A stretch of 64,000 bases of DNA from Winogradskyella epiphytica (GTDB taxonomy: Bacteria > Bacteroidota > Bacteroidia > Flavobacteriales > Flavobacteriaceae): the NCBI RefSeq assembly GCF_003217215.1, contig NZ_QJTD01000001.1:1054001-1118000 (forward strand), in the 5' to 3' direction. This document shows positions 7,761 through 16,517 of the stretch, piece after piece (position 1 is the first letter of the stretch; every line of letters begins with the position of its first letter). The notes under the pieces were generated by a model. The model had not been told where the DNA came from and did not search any database. It saw only the letters and a list, made by a program, of their open reading frames with translations. The position numbers and the translations under genes were made by a program.

Positions 7761-9557
7761 ATGAACAACACGAACTTAGACTCCAAAGACACATTGAACC
7801 ACGAATCAACTACAACTACATCTACTTATGATGAATTACTAACAGCGAGAAAAGAAGCTATAAAAGAGGCGAAGACGCAACCCGAATTTAAATGGTTAAC
7901 AGATCATAGTCGTCAATTTTTAGCATCTGGTTACCTTACTGAAGGTACTAATCCGGAAGAAAGAATTAGAGAAATCGCTGATAGAGCTGAGGAAATCTTA
8001 AAAATTGACGGATTTGCAGATAAGTTTTATGGCTATATGGCGGAAGGCTACTATTCGCTAGCATCTCCAGTATGGTCTAACTTTGGAAAAAGACGAGGTT
8101 TACCAATTAGCTGTTTTGGGTCACATATTTCTGATGATATGGGGGATATCCTTTATACTCAGTCGGAAGTTGGAATGATGTCTAAGTTAGGTGGTGGAAC
8201 TTCAGGTTATTTTGGAAAGCTTCGTCATAGAGGTGCTCCAGTTAAAAATAACGGGGAGTCTTCAGGTGCTGTTCACATTATGCAACTATTCGAAAAGATG
8301 GTTGATGTGGTAAGTCAAGGTTCGGTAAGAAGAGGTCGATTCTCTCCTTATTTACCAATTGATCATAAAGATATTCATGAGTTTTTAGAAATTGGTACAG
8401 AAGGTAATCCTATCCAAGAGTTAACACATGGTGTAACTGTTGGTAACGATTGGATGCAAGAAATGATTGATGGAGATGAAGATAAAAGAGCAATCTGGGC
8501 AAAGGTTTTACAAAGAAGAGGTGAAATAGGTTATCCATATATCTTCTTTAAAGACAATGCTAACAATAATGCAGCAGACGTTTATAGAGATATGAATTTA
8601 GAGATTTACGCAAGTAACCTGTGTACTGAAATTATGCTACCTACAGACGATAGATGGTCATTTGTATGTGTATTATCGTCTATCAACGTATTGCACTATG
8701 ACAAGTGGAAAGATACGGATGCCGTTGAAACCATGGTTTATTTCTTAGACGCTGTACTAGAAGAATTCATTACTAAATTAGAAGAATTTAGAGATTCTCC
8801 AGATCGTGATGATAGACAAACGTTCTTATTCATGGAGAAGGCTTATAATTTCGCAAAAGAAAATAGAGCTTTAGGATTAGGAGCCTTAGGATGGCACTCT
8901 TTATTACAATCTAAAATGATAGCTTTCGACAGTCAAGAAGCATTTAACTTAAATAGTGAAATCTTTAAAACTATCAACCAGAAATCTGTAAAGGCATCTG
9001 AAGAATTAGCAAAGTTATTCGGAGAACCAGAAATTTTAAAGGGATACGGAAGACGTAATACAACTTTAAATGCTGTAGCCCCAACAACATCTTCTGCGTT
9101 TATTTTAGGACAAGTTTCTCAAGGTATTGAACCAATCTGGTCTAATAGTTATGTGAAAGACATCGCTAAAATCAAAACGACCATTAAAAACCCTTACTTA
9201 GTAGATCTTCTTGAAGAAAAAGGAATGAACACTAACGAGGTTTGGAGAAGTATCCGTGATTATGATGGTTCTGTACAACATTTAGAAGGTTTAACTGATC
9301 ATGAAAAAGAGGTGTTTAAAACCTATTCAGAAATAGACCAAATGTCTATTATCTATCAAGCGGCTAACAGACAAAATCATATCGATCAAGGTCAGTCTTT
9401 AAACATTATGGTGCATCCAGATATGCCAGTTAAAGACATTAACAAGCTTTATATTACAGCTTGGAAACTTGGTGTGAAGTCATTATACTACCAACACAGT
9501 ATGAATGCGGCACAGAAGTTTAAGCAAAAGAAAGAATGTACAAGCTGTGAAGCTTAA
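7761..9557 (+). CDS. nrdA: Ribonucleoside-diphosphate reductase catalytic subunit, short form without ATP-cone
   Basis: At 598 residues it is far shorter than E. coli NrdA (761) because it has no N-terminal ATP-cone; the activity site has moved to NrdB. The reductase core is complete: C118 (PISCFG) and C302 (FVCVLSS) make the redox pair in the active site, N285-L286-C287-T288-E289 is the NxCxE catalytic loop, and C593/C596 (CTSC) at the C terminus reload the active site from thioredoxin or glutaredoxin. It reduces ribonucleoside diphosphates for DNA synthesis. It is translated with nrdB and followed by a strong terminator. Confidence 0.95.
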   Translation: MNNTNLDSKDTLNHESTTTTSTYDELLTARKEAIKEAKTQPEFKWLTDHSRQFLASGYLTEGTNPEERIREIADRAEEILKIDGFADKFYGYMAEGYYSLASPVWSNFGKRRGLPISCFGSHISDDMGDILYTQSEVGMMSKLGGGTSGYFGKLRHRGAPVKNNGESSGAVHIMQLFEKMVDVVSQGSVRRGRFSPYLPIDHKDIHEFLEIGTEGNPIQELTHGVTVGNDWMQEMIDGDEDKRAIWAKVLQRRGEIGYPYIFFKDNANNNAADVYRDMNLEIYASNLCTEIMLPTDDRWSFVCVLSSINVLHYDKWKDTDAVETMVYFLDAVLEEFITKLEEFRDSPDRDDRQTFLFMEKAYNFAKENRALGLGALGWHSLLQSKMIAFDSQEAFNLNSEIFKTINQKSVKASEELAKLFGEPEILKGYGRRNTTLNAVAPTTSSAFILGQVSQGIEPIWSNSYVKDIAKIKTTIKNPYLVDLLEEKGMNTNEVWRSIRDYDGSVQHLEGLTDHEKEVFKTYSEIDQMSIIYQAANRQNHIDQGQSLNIMVHPDMPVKDINKLYITAWKLGVKSLYYQHSMNAAQKFKQKKECTSCEA

Positions 9558-9568
9558 TTCAATTTAAA

Positions 9569-9602
9569 TAATAAAACCAACTCGCAAGGGTTGGTTTTAT
9601 TA
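9569..9602 (+). terminator. Terminator of nrdB-nrdA
   Basis: A perfect 13-bp stem (TAATAAAACCAAC with its complement) encloses an 8-base loop. It begins 12 bases after the nrdA stop, and the descending arm ends in a T-rich run. Confidence 0.85.
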
Positions 9603-9870
9603 AATATTATGTAGAGTTCAGACAATAAAAAAAGGGACATAATGAAATATCCCTCTTGGTTTTGTTTTTTACAAATTGGTTTCGCGGCCTAAATTGTATT
9701 AAAAAATAGAATTGAGATTAACTCATCTCCTATTTTGTTCCTCAAACGTACAAAATAAGATTAATTCTTCCAAGTTAAATATTTCAATAAACAATTTTAA
9801 AGTTTAAAACATAGGTAGAATAAGGCTTTATGGACTTTATTTTTTATCAACCGTTTTTAGACTTATTAAC

Positions 9871-9906
9871 AATTAGAGTCTAATAATAAAATAATAGTCT
9901 CTAATT
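9871..9906 (+). promoter_or_regulatory. Inverted repeat before the PD-(D/E)XK-like gene, possible operator
   Basis: AATTAGAG at 9871-9878 and its exact complement CTCTAATT at 9899-9906 are separated by 20 A/T-rich bases and end 13 bases before the ATG. The spacing and position suggest an operator or a hairpin in the leader. No regulator can be assigned. Confidence 0.3.
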
Positions 9907-9919
9907 AAAAATATTTAAC

Positions 9920-10591
9920 ATGAATTATAAGATTTCAGTTAATCAATTAGCAGATTTTGCTACAGGAAGTGAAGCTAAAAGGCGAAGAATAATAAGACAA
10001 CAAAAAGTGCCAAATAAATTTAGAGTTTCTTACTATCAACTGGCGAAAGCTAGGATGAAGAAAGCCATAGAAAAACATGGTGATTTAGAACCTGTTTTTA
10101 AAGGTATTGAAGAATTAATTTCAAGAAAGCCGGAAAAACAGAGACAAGCAATTGATAGAATGGTATCTATAGAGGCAATGGCAAGATTTGTAAATTTAAA
10201 ATTACCAAATTTACTTTGTAACATTCCTCATGAGGTCATTAAAAACCCTGAAATTAAATCGATAATTATCAATGGTGTTGAAATAATAATTTCTCCAGAT
10301 GTAATTATTAGATTAGAATTAGACGGAAAGAAGTATTTAGGTGCGGTTAAAATCCATGTATCGAAAAACAATGTTTTTGATGCCGTACAATCTAGGTATG
10401 TTTCAACCTTACTTTATAAATATTTGAAAGATGGAATTGCAAAACAAGAGGAAGAGGTAATAGAAGAATTGTGTTTATCTATAGATGTTTTTGGCGATTC
10501 CGTCATTTCAGTACCTAAAAATATAGACACTTCTATAAGAGATGTTTTCCAACTTTGTGAGGAAGTGAAAACAATCTGGAACGCTGCTTAA
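9920..10591 (+). CDS. Unknown protein, possible degenerate PD-(D/E)XK (RecB/Cas4-like) fold
   Basis: The protein of 223 residues is not one I recognise. The N-terminal 50 residues are rich in Arg and Lys (SEAKRRRIIRQQKV), which would suit nucleic-acid binding. Residues 120-170 resemble a RecB/Cas4-type nuclease core: a hydrophobic strand with P126-D127, a DGKKYLG turn, a second strand ending in A142-V143-K144, then a helix with Q157 and Y160 (VQSRYVSTLLYKYL). In active enzymes the second motif is (D/E)xK; here the acidic residue is Ala, so catalysis would be lost or altered. It is monocistronic, with its own terminator and a possible operator upstream. The fold is inferred from motif spacing only. 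Confidence 0.6.
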   Translation: MNYKISVNQLADFATGSEAKRRRIIRQQKVPNKFRVSYYQLAKARMKKAIEKHGDLEPVFKGIEELISRKPEKQRQAIDRMVSIEAMARFVNLKLPNLLCNIPHEVIKNPEIKSIIINGVEIIISPDVIIRLELDGKKYLGAVKIHVSKNNVFDAVQSRYVSTLLYKYLKDGIAKQEEEVIEELCLSIDVFGDSVISVPKNIDTSIRDVFQLCEEVKTIWNAA

Positions 10592-10611
10592 GGGGTTCCA
10601 AGTATTTAAAT

Positions 10612-10643
10612 AAAAAAGCATCTCATTTCTGAGATGCTTTTTT
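10612..10643. terminator. Bidirectional terminator between convergent genes
   Basis: A stem of 14 bp (AAAAAAGCATCTCA with its complement) closes on a 4-base loop, with A and T runs on both sides. It can serve the plus-strand gene ending at 10591 and the minus-strand gene ending at 10664. Confidence 0.85.
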
Positions 10644-10663
10644 TATTTAAACAGAAGAGTACT

Positions 10664-11383
10664 CTAATTTTCAATCATGGTGTCCGTGCCTAAATAAGCA
10701 GCATCCTTATTATAATACCAAGCTCTAACCTTGGGCATTTTAATACCATTTACGAGAACTTCTTCAGAAAGCAATATGTACTCACCTGTATCCCTTTTGT
10801 CCTTTCCGTTAGCGTCAGTTTTAAAAAACTGATAAATTTCCATCGCATAGGTCTTTGGATCAAAATAGAAATACCAAATATCGCTACCAACTGATTCGTC
10901 ATAGGTGACTCTTAAAACTAAATAGTCCTTGCCTTTAAAATGTTTTAACTCTACCGTTTCATTGAGGTGGGTTCCGGGATCGTCTAGCTTCATTGGCAAA
11001 CCATATAAATACGTATAATAGTTTTTGTATAGTTTGGCTCTGTCACAGGACATTTCCTTTTCTGAAGCCGTTGAGCTATCTAATTCTCGGCCATTATACA
11101 TCATTTGGCACTTGCCTTTATCTAAACTGTAAGTTGTGGTAATACTATCCTTAATAGCTGAAACACTAAAATAGTCTGCTGGTAGATTTATTGAAATAGT
11201 ACTTGTGCGTTTTTCTGAGTTTGGATCGGTCATTATAACCGTAAACTCATTGTTGAAATGTTTCCAATTGTGATTAGGGTCGTGATAAGCTATAGCTTTT
11301 TCTAATAGTTGTTTACCAGTGATATTTTGAGCAATACTAACTGTAGAAAGGAAGATAGAAAGAATAGTAAACAGTAGTTTCAT
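10664..11383 (-). CDS. Secreted DUF6503-like protein
   Basis: From ATG 11383 the product has 239 residues with a clear signal peptide (MKLLFTILSIFLSTVSIAQ). An upstream ATG at 11404 would put seven charged residues before the signal and is unlikely. The mature part is beta-rich, of the kind seen in lipoprotein-carrier-like folds, with a YYTYLYGLPMKL stretch, SDIWYFYFDPKTYAMEIYQF, and a C-terminal LLSEEVLVNGIKMPKVRAWYY. This pattern resembles the flavobacterial DUF6503 proteins, which have no known function. It is a single gene between terminators. Confidence 0.65.
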   Translation of the reverse strand: MKLLFTILSIFLSTVSIAQNITGKQLLEKAIAYHDPNHNWKHFNNEFTVIMTDPNSEKRTSTISINLPADYFSVSAIKDSITTTYSLDKGKCQMMYNGRELDSSTASEKEMSCDRAKLYKNYYTYLYGLPMKLDDPGTHLNETVELKHFKGKDYLVLRVTYDESVGSDIWYFYFDPKTYAMEIYQFFKTDANGKDKRDTGEYILLSEEVLVNGIKMPKVRAWYYNKDAAYLGTDTMIEN

Positions 11384-11423
11384 AAAATGTTTGTTATGCC
11401 ACAAATTACACGTTTAATAAAAC

Positions 11424-11466
11424 AAAAAAGCACCCAATGCCGACTTTTACGGGAGGATGCTTTTTT
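11424..11466 (-). terminator. Terminator of the OmpA-family gene
   Basis: AAAAAAGCA at 11424-11432 pairs with TGCTTTTTT at 11458-11466. On the minus strand the stem is followed by a T run, 25 bases past the stop of the OmpA-family gene. Confidence 0.7.
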
Positions 11467-11490
11467 AGATTAATTACGATAGACTTGAAT

Positions 11491-12342
11491 TTATTTTGCC
11501 TCCATCATAGCAAAGAATTTATCAATATTTGGCATTAAAATAATGCGAGTTCTACGGTTTTTAGCACGATTCTCTCTTGAATCATTTTCTACTAAAGGTT
11601 GGTAGCTACTACGACCAGAAGCGATTAATTGCTCAGGTGCCACTTTAAATTGATTTTGTAATTTTCTAACAACAGATGTTGCACGTAGAACACTTAGGTC
11701 CCAGTTATCTGCGATTTTCTCTGTACTGATGCTTCTTGAGTCTGTATGACCTTCAACCATTACGTCTAAGCTTGGCTCTGAATTAATCACATCAGCTAAT
11801 TTCTTTAAGATTTTGTCAGCCTTATTTCCAACTCTATAACTTGCTGTGTTAAATAACATATCATCAGCAATAGAAATCATTACTACAGTTTCGTTAATAT
11901 CTACAACGATATCTTCATCTTCGTTAAGATCGCTAGTGTCCATTGCTTTACTTAGATTGTACTGAACCGCTAAGTTCATAGAATCTTTTAAAGTTTTTGC
12001 ATTAGCTAATTTTTCAGCATCAACATTTTTAAGTGTTTCACGCATTTTTTCTTTACTAGCAGTTGAAACTACAGCACCATCTTCAGAAACTTCAAATTTC
12101 GCTTTGTTCTCAATAGTTAAACCTTCTACATCTTCATTTAAAGATTGAATCTTAGCGTTGTATTGATTAACACGTGCTTCGATTACGGCAAACTTATTTT
12201 CTAAATCTTCTTTCTCTACTCGAGTCTTAGTTAATTCGCTTTTTATTTGACCATTCTCTTGCTCTAAAGCCAAGTATTTTTTCTTGGATACACAAGAGCT
12301 AAACAAAATTGCTGTAACTAATAGGATTGAAATTTTTCTCAT
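11491..12342 (-). CDS. OmpA-family peptidoglycan-binding lipoprotein with coiled coil
   Basis: The protein of 283 residues has a lipoprotein signal (ILFSSC, lipid Cys at 17), then a coiled-coil segment (about 25-90, heptads rich in Glu, Lys and Leu), a linker, and an OmpA C-terminal domain (about 150-280). The domain shows VMVEGHTDSRS, NWDLSVLRATSVVRKL and NRRTRIILMPN, with the Asp and Arg residues that hold the peptidoglycan diaminopimelate. It should tether the outer membrane to the cell wall. The flavobacterial OmpA/MotB-like lipoproteins of this layout are of unknown special function. It is monocistronic, with a terminator after it. Confidence 0.88.
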   Translation of the reverse strand: MRKISILLVTAILFSSCVSKKKYLALEQENGQIKSELTKTRVEKEDLENKFAVIEARVNQYNAKIQSLNEDVEGLTIENKAKFEVSEDGAVVSTASKEKMRETLKNVDAEKLANAKTLKDSMNLAVQYNLSKAMDTSDLNEDEDIVVDINETVVMISIADDMLFNTASYRVGNKADKILKKLADVINSEPSLDVMVEGHTDSRSISTEKIADNWDLSVLRATSVVRKLQNQFKVAPEQLIASGRSSYQPLVENDSRENRAKNRRTRIILMPNIDKFFAMMEAK

Positions 12343-12648
12343 TTTATGATTTTTGGTTAATCTCGTTTTAAAGTTATATATACGACGAAACTATGACTTT
12401 GGATGTTGAAGGATGAAATTTTTTTAACATTTCAACTTGGTGAGATAGATGAATTTCAAATTAAACGCAACGTTAGGTACTTAAAGGCGAAGTTGTAATA
12501 ATCTGAAGTCGATTAAGTTGTGAGAATTGTTCTTGGAACAAAATTCTAGTTCGTTTTAATAAAGAAAAAATTAGATTTTACATAAAAAAGCTTCAAATCT
12601 TATAATGAATTGAAGCTTTTTTAAAATTAATGAAGTTAAATTATATTA
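12343..12648. other. Region between the OmpA-family gene and the PiT gene
   Basis: These 306 bases hold the promoter of the minus-strand OmpA-family gene near 12343-12420 and the terminator of the phosphate transporter at 12584-12622. Nothing else is evident. Confidence 0.5.
12584..12622 (-). terminator. Terminator of the PiT gene
   Basis: A 13-bp stem (AAAAAAGCTTCAA with its complement) has a 13-base loop. It lies 27 bases beyond the stop of the minus-strand phosphate transporter and is flanked by A and T runs. Confidence 0.8.
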
Positions 12649-14946
12649 TTAATCGTCATCAGTATGGATCGTAGCCGGCTCTACAGAACTATCATGTGAG
12701 TTATAATACTCTTCTAACAGATTCATAGTCGCCGTTAATAAATCTTTAGTTTCTAAAAGTAAACTGAAGTAAAGCGTCGTATTCTTAGGACTTGATTCTT
12801 CTGTTCTCGTTCTTGCTACTTGTTTAGCAATCTTATCCGATACTAAGTCAAAGATTTCCTTTTTACCCTTTATGATGGTTCCGATCTGTTCAAATGAATG
12901 AGAGTCGAATGCCACTTTAGTTTCATTAAAGAGTTCTTCAAGACGTACGTCTATTTCTTTAAGCTCTTTTATCTGACTAAATTTAAGTTTCTTATGATTG
13001 TTATTAATATGCTTATGACTGGTCTTAGAAATGTATTCTAATGACTGCGTCATATCTTGTAAGTAGCCTAAGATATTAATGTAGAAGCTACTTGCTCTTA
13101 AACTTGTTTCATCTAAGTTTTTAATGAAATAGAATATATTGTCTCTTAAAGTATCTACTTCAGCAGATAGCTTAGTGACTTGTTTCTTATTCTTTTTAAG
13201 TAGGTTTAAATCTTGTTTTGCTAAACCTTCTATAGCATTAGTGTAAATTCGGTTTCCACGTTTAACGACGTTAGAAATATTTCCTGCACTTTCAATAATT
13301 ACACCTTGTACCGAGCTACTTCCTGTTTTTGTTAAACTGTCTTCTTCTGCTGTAGCATTAGATTTTTTCTTATGAGAAAGATAGTTTCTAATTAATAAAG
13401 CAAATGCCGCAACTAACAATAGAGGAAACATCAACTCTAAATTAAGGTTAAGCAAGTACGCTACTAAGGCTGCAGCTACGAAAGCACTAAATGCTGTAAA
13501 GAACCATCCGCCAATAACATTTATCACACCAGCAACTCTATATACTGCAGATTCTGCTCCCCAAGCTCTATCCGCTAAAGAGGTACCCATAGCCACCATA
13601 AAAGTAACATAGGTTGTAGATAAAGGTAATTTATATGATGTAGCAATTGAAATCAATACAGCGGCTACCATTAAATTTACCGCCGCTCTAACCATGTCAA
13701 ACGCTGGTAAGTCCGCTGTTTTTATCTTGCTAGAAACTTTGGGTTGCTCAAACTGTTTGTCAATTTTCTTTTGCCATGAATTAGGCAAGGTATATTCGGA
13801 AAATTGTGAGATTAACATAGCGCTTCTTACAAAACCTCTCGATAAAAAATTAGGTTGAAAACGCTCTTCTGTAGCACCTTGGCTAGATAAGTCTAAAGAC
13901 GTTTTTACAACACTCTGAGCTTTAGTAGAAAACCACAAGGTTAATACCATGATCATACCTGCTGCAAATAGCAGCCAATTATTGGTTTGAACTTTGTCTG
14001 CAAGCACGCCCATTGGAAACTCCTCAGCGGATACACCAGAGGCAACCCAAGCTTCAAATGAGTTGAATGCTGCAATAGGAACACCAATAAAGTTAACTAA
14101 GTCGTTACCAGCAAAAGCTAAGGCTAAAGCAAAAGTACCAACGATTATAATTAGCTTGTATATATTCGTTTTTACCAGTGTAATTAAACCAAATGATAGA
14201 AGCGACCAAAACGCAAAACTTACACCTAAAATGGTAAGCGTTCTTGTTTCCAAGAAGGTTTTCATGGTCATTCCACCTAAAATAGAAAAGCTGTTTTCAG
14301 CGTATGGAGTTCCTTTTAAACCTTTTATAAAAATGAAATAAGTAATGGAGGTTAACGCGATTCCACCAAAAACAGCACCAATCCATGATGCTTTTTGTTC
14401 GAAATTATAGGATAAAAGCAATCGAGACACCCATTGGACTGCCGCACCGACGGAAAATGCTATGACCACAGACAGCAGTATTCCTAAAATGATTTCGGTA
14501 GCTTTAGATGTGTTAATATAATTAATAATGTCTGTAAAACTTCCGTTAGCATGACCAATTTTTATAAAGGCCATTGCAACAGATGCGCCTAGTAACTCAA
14601 ATACTATGGATACTGTGGTTGAAGTTGGTAATCCAATAGTGTTGAAAAAATCTAATAACAGAATGTCTGTTATCATTACGGCCATGAAAATGATCATAAT
14701 TTCATTAAACATGAACTCACCAGGATTAAAGATTCCTTTTCTAGCAACTTCCATCATTCCGCTAGAGAATATGGCACCTACGGCAACACCTAAACTGGCA
14801 ATAATGACTACTGTTTTAAAGCTGATGGCTTTAGAACCTATTGCTGAATTCAAAAAATTAACAGCATCATTACTCACGCCAACAACTAAATCTGCTATCG
14901 CCAAAATGGCTAAAGCAATAATCATTAATAAGTAAATATTATCCAT
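12649..14946 (-). CDS. PiT-family inorganic phosphate transporter with C-terminal PhoU-like extension
   Basis: The protein of 765 residues has a large polytopic membrane part (residues 1-530). It contains the two PiT signature repeats: GVSNDAVNFLNSAIGS near residue 23 and AGNDLVNFIGVPIAA in the middle. Both are variants of the GANDVANAFGTAVGS motif that binds phosphate and the coupling cation. The last 220 residues are soluble and helical, with the look of a PhoU domain (DTLRDNIFYFIKNLDETSLRASSFY), so transporter and regulator-like part are fused; typical PiT proteins have 400-500 residues. It lies 76 bases downstream of the porin gene in the same direction, which suggests a phosphate-uptake operon. 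Confidence 0.9.
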   Translation of the reverse strand: MDNIYLLMIIALAILAIADLVVGVSNDAVNFLNSAIGSKAISFKTVVIIASLGVAVGAIFSSGMMEVARKGIFNPGEFMFNEIMIIFMAVMITDILLLDFFNTIGLPTSTTVSIVFELLGASVAMAFIKIGHANGSFTDIINYINTSKATEIILGILLSVVIAFSVGAAVQWVSRLLLSYNFEQKASWIGAVFGGIALTSITYFIFIKGLKGTPYAENSFSILGGMTMKTFLETRTLTILGVSFAFWSLLSFGLITLVKTNIYKLIIIVGTFALALAFAGNDLVNFIGVPIAAFNSFEAWVASGVSAEEFPMGVLADKVQTNNWLLFAAGMIMVLTLWFSTKAQSVVKTSLDLSSQGATEERFQPNFLSRGFVRSAMLISQFSEYTLPNSWQKKIDKQFEQPKVSSKIKTADLPAFDMVRAAVNLMVAAVLISIATSYKLPLSTTYVTFMVAMGTSLADRAWGAESAVYRVAGVINVIGGWFFTAFSAFVAAALVAYLLNLNLELMFPLLLVAAFALLIRNYLSHKKKSNATAEEDSLTKTGSSSVQGVIIESAGNISNVVKRGNRIYTNAIEGLAKQDLNLLKKNKKQVTKLSAEVDTLRDNIFYFIKNLDETSLRASSFYINILGYLQDMTQSLEYISKTSHKHINNNHKKLKFSQIKELKEIDVRLEELFNETKVAFDSHSFEQIGTIIKGKKEIFDLVSDKIAKQVARTRTEESSPKNTTLYFSLLLETKDLLTATMNLLEEYYNSHDSSVEPATIHTDDD

Positions 14947-15022
14947 AACGTTAAGTTAATTAAAGAGTGCAAATATCTCCATAGAAATTAAGTGCAATGT
15001 TACCTTAATGTTATCTTTTTGA

Positions 15023-16231
15023 TTAGAAGTGGATATCAAAGCCAAGTCTAAAACTAATATTGTCGTCATTTCCGTCTAAAGTTCTATAACTTAAATCGGA
15101 TTGTACTTTAAGTTTATGGCCTACGATGAATTTATTTACACCAAGTGTATATTCAGTTGTTGGTAGTAAATAAGTTATATCGTCATGATTAACATCGGTA
15201 AAACGTAGAGCGACTTCGTAATTATTTATAAATAAATAACCGGCTTGAAAATTAATGGCATCACCGATTAAAACCACATCTCCTGTTGGTGAAATTCCAT
15301 TAGCTTCTCGTGCCATCGGATTTGCTGCAGTACGTTTTACATATTCTCCCATGAATGAAAAACCTTTATACTTAAACATAGCATCTGCAAAAATGCTAGT
15401 AATGTCAGTCTCATAAAGAGAGCCGTCTGTACGGATCATATACGAACCGGCACTGTTTTGTGTTCTTACCGCATCTTGATTGTAGTTGTAGGTGAATGCG
15501 AGCATTAACTTTGGCTGCTCTTCACGCTTTAAATCAGATTGAAAATACTCACCTTTAGACTTAAATTCCCCCATTGGCAAAAACTCTAGCCTTCCAGTAT
15601 ATTGTAGTCCACCTTCATTACCTGAGGTGACGTTACGGCCTTCACCTTGTGAAATGGCTACTTTTTCACGCATTAAAAATGTATCTCCTAATTTGGTTTT
15701 ATGGTGTAATTGTATACCCATATCTCTTCCGAGATTAAATCGGCTGTTTAATAAAGATCTTTCAACAAATTGCATATTCCCCGAAGAAACCAATTGGTCT
15801 AAATTTCCGGGTAGTTTTGTTTGTCCTGCCCATAATTCCCAATCCTTAGCAAAGTTCCACATGATCACCGCGTCTAATATGTAACGAGGAGAATTTCTAT
15901 TATAATCGTTAGCACCAGCAATGTCTCTATTTGAAAGTCCTAGTTGTAATTTGTATTTTAATTTTGGTGAATAGGCGAATCCGTCAAATTTTAATCGTGC
16001 GCGACGAATAAGTAAATTATGATTGGCACTGCCATATTGATCGCTCACATAATCCCATGAGGTTATAGAACGCATCTGGAAACGAGGAGCAAATTTTAAA
16101 CTAAAAGAACTGTCCTTGGCCACGAAATTAATCATCCCTTTGCCAAACGATGTATCGCTAATGTCTTGTGCATTGATAGAATTAAAGACACTTAAAAAAA
16201 CAATCGCAATTAGGCTAAATGTAGATTTCAT
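15023..16231 (-). CDS. OprO/OprP-type phosphate-selective porin
   Basis: From ATG 16231 the product has 402 residues with a signal peptide (MKSTFSLIAIVFLSVFNSINAQ); a longer frame from 16333 puts 34 unrelated residues before this signal and is rejected. The mature part is a beta-barrel with alternating strands, including RFQMRSITSWDYV, LLIRRARLKFDGF and the C-terminal NISFRLGFDIHF ending in Phe, as outer-membrane proteins do. The RARLKFDG and AGQTKLPGNLDQL regions are typical of the OprO/OprP (porin O and P) family, which forms anion or polyphosphate channels. Its position just upstream of the PiT gene supports a phosphate role. Confidence 0.85.
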   Translation of the reverse strand: MKSTFSLIAIVFLSVFNSINAQDISDTSFGKGMINFVAKDSSFSLKFAPRFQMRSITSWDYVSDQYGSANHNLLIRRARLKFDGFAYSPKLKYKLQLGLSNRDIAGANDYNRNSPRYILDAVIMWNFAKDWELWAGQTKLPGNLDQLVSSGNMQFVERSLLNSRFNLGRDMGIQLHHKTKLGDTFLMREKVAISQGEGRNVTSGNEGGLQYTGRLEFLPMGEFKSKGEYFQSDLKREEQPKLMLAFTYNYNQDAVRTQNSAGSYMIRTDGSLYETDITSIFADAMFKYKGFSFMGEYVKRTAANPMAREANGISPTGDVVLIGDAINFQAGYLFINNYEVALRFTDVNHDDITYLLPTTEYTLGVNKFIVGHKLKVQSDLSYRTLDGNDDNISFRLGFDIHF

Positions 16232-16313
16232 TTTTAAAATATTAGTTTTTGTCACTGCAAAGAACCTATTTATTTTAAAAATAAATGCTTTTAGGAGTGT
16301 TAATATTTGAAAC

Positions 16314-16344
16314 AAGGAAACTGCCCTGGTCAAAGGCAGTCCTT
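16314..16344 (-). promoter_or_regulatory. Hairpin upstream of the porin gene
   Basis: ACTGCC and GGCAGT arms, lengthened by AAGG/CCTT, form a stem about 80 bases before the porin start. There is no T run, so it is not a classic terminator and may be a leader structure. A 12-bp palindrome, GTCTTATAAGAC, lies at 16397-16408, flanked by CCCT and AGGG. Confidence 0.3.
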
Positions 16345-16517
16345 GAAATTCAAGTTATTTAGTCGACAAAAACCAATAATTAGTTAACCCTAATAAGTCT
16401 TATAAGACAAGGGCAAATGTATAAGGCTTGGTTAAAAGCTGTGTAAATTTAGTATTAAATGATTATTACACTTGAGTTAGGATTTGGTTGTTCATCATTG
16501 GATAAATGACTTTATTT

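Larger units (their letters stand above)
9558..9919. other. Region between nrdA terminator and the next gene
   Basis: The left end holds the nrdA terminator. A second, weaker hairpin (AGGGACAT/ATATCCCT, about 9632-9654) follows. The right end holds the promoter region of the following gene with an inverted repeat at 9871-9906. No protein gene is seen. Confidence 0.5.

Noticed and set aside
16232-16333. 34-residue extension before the porin signal peptide
   Set aside because: A normal signal peptide starts at 16231; the extension would place it internally.
16397-16408. 12-bp palindrome GTCTTATAAGAC upstream of the porin as a Pho box
   Set aside because: Pho boxes are direct repeats with 11-bp spacing, and no phased array is present in this region; it stays a possible site of another kind.
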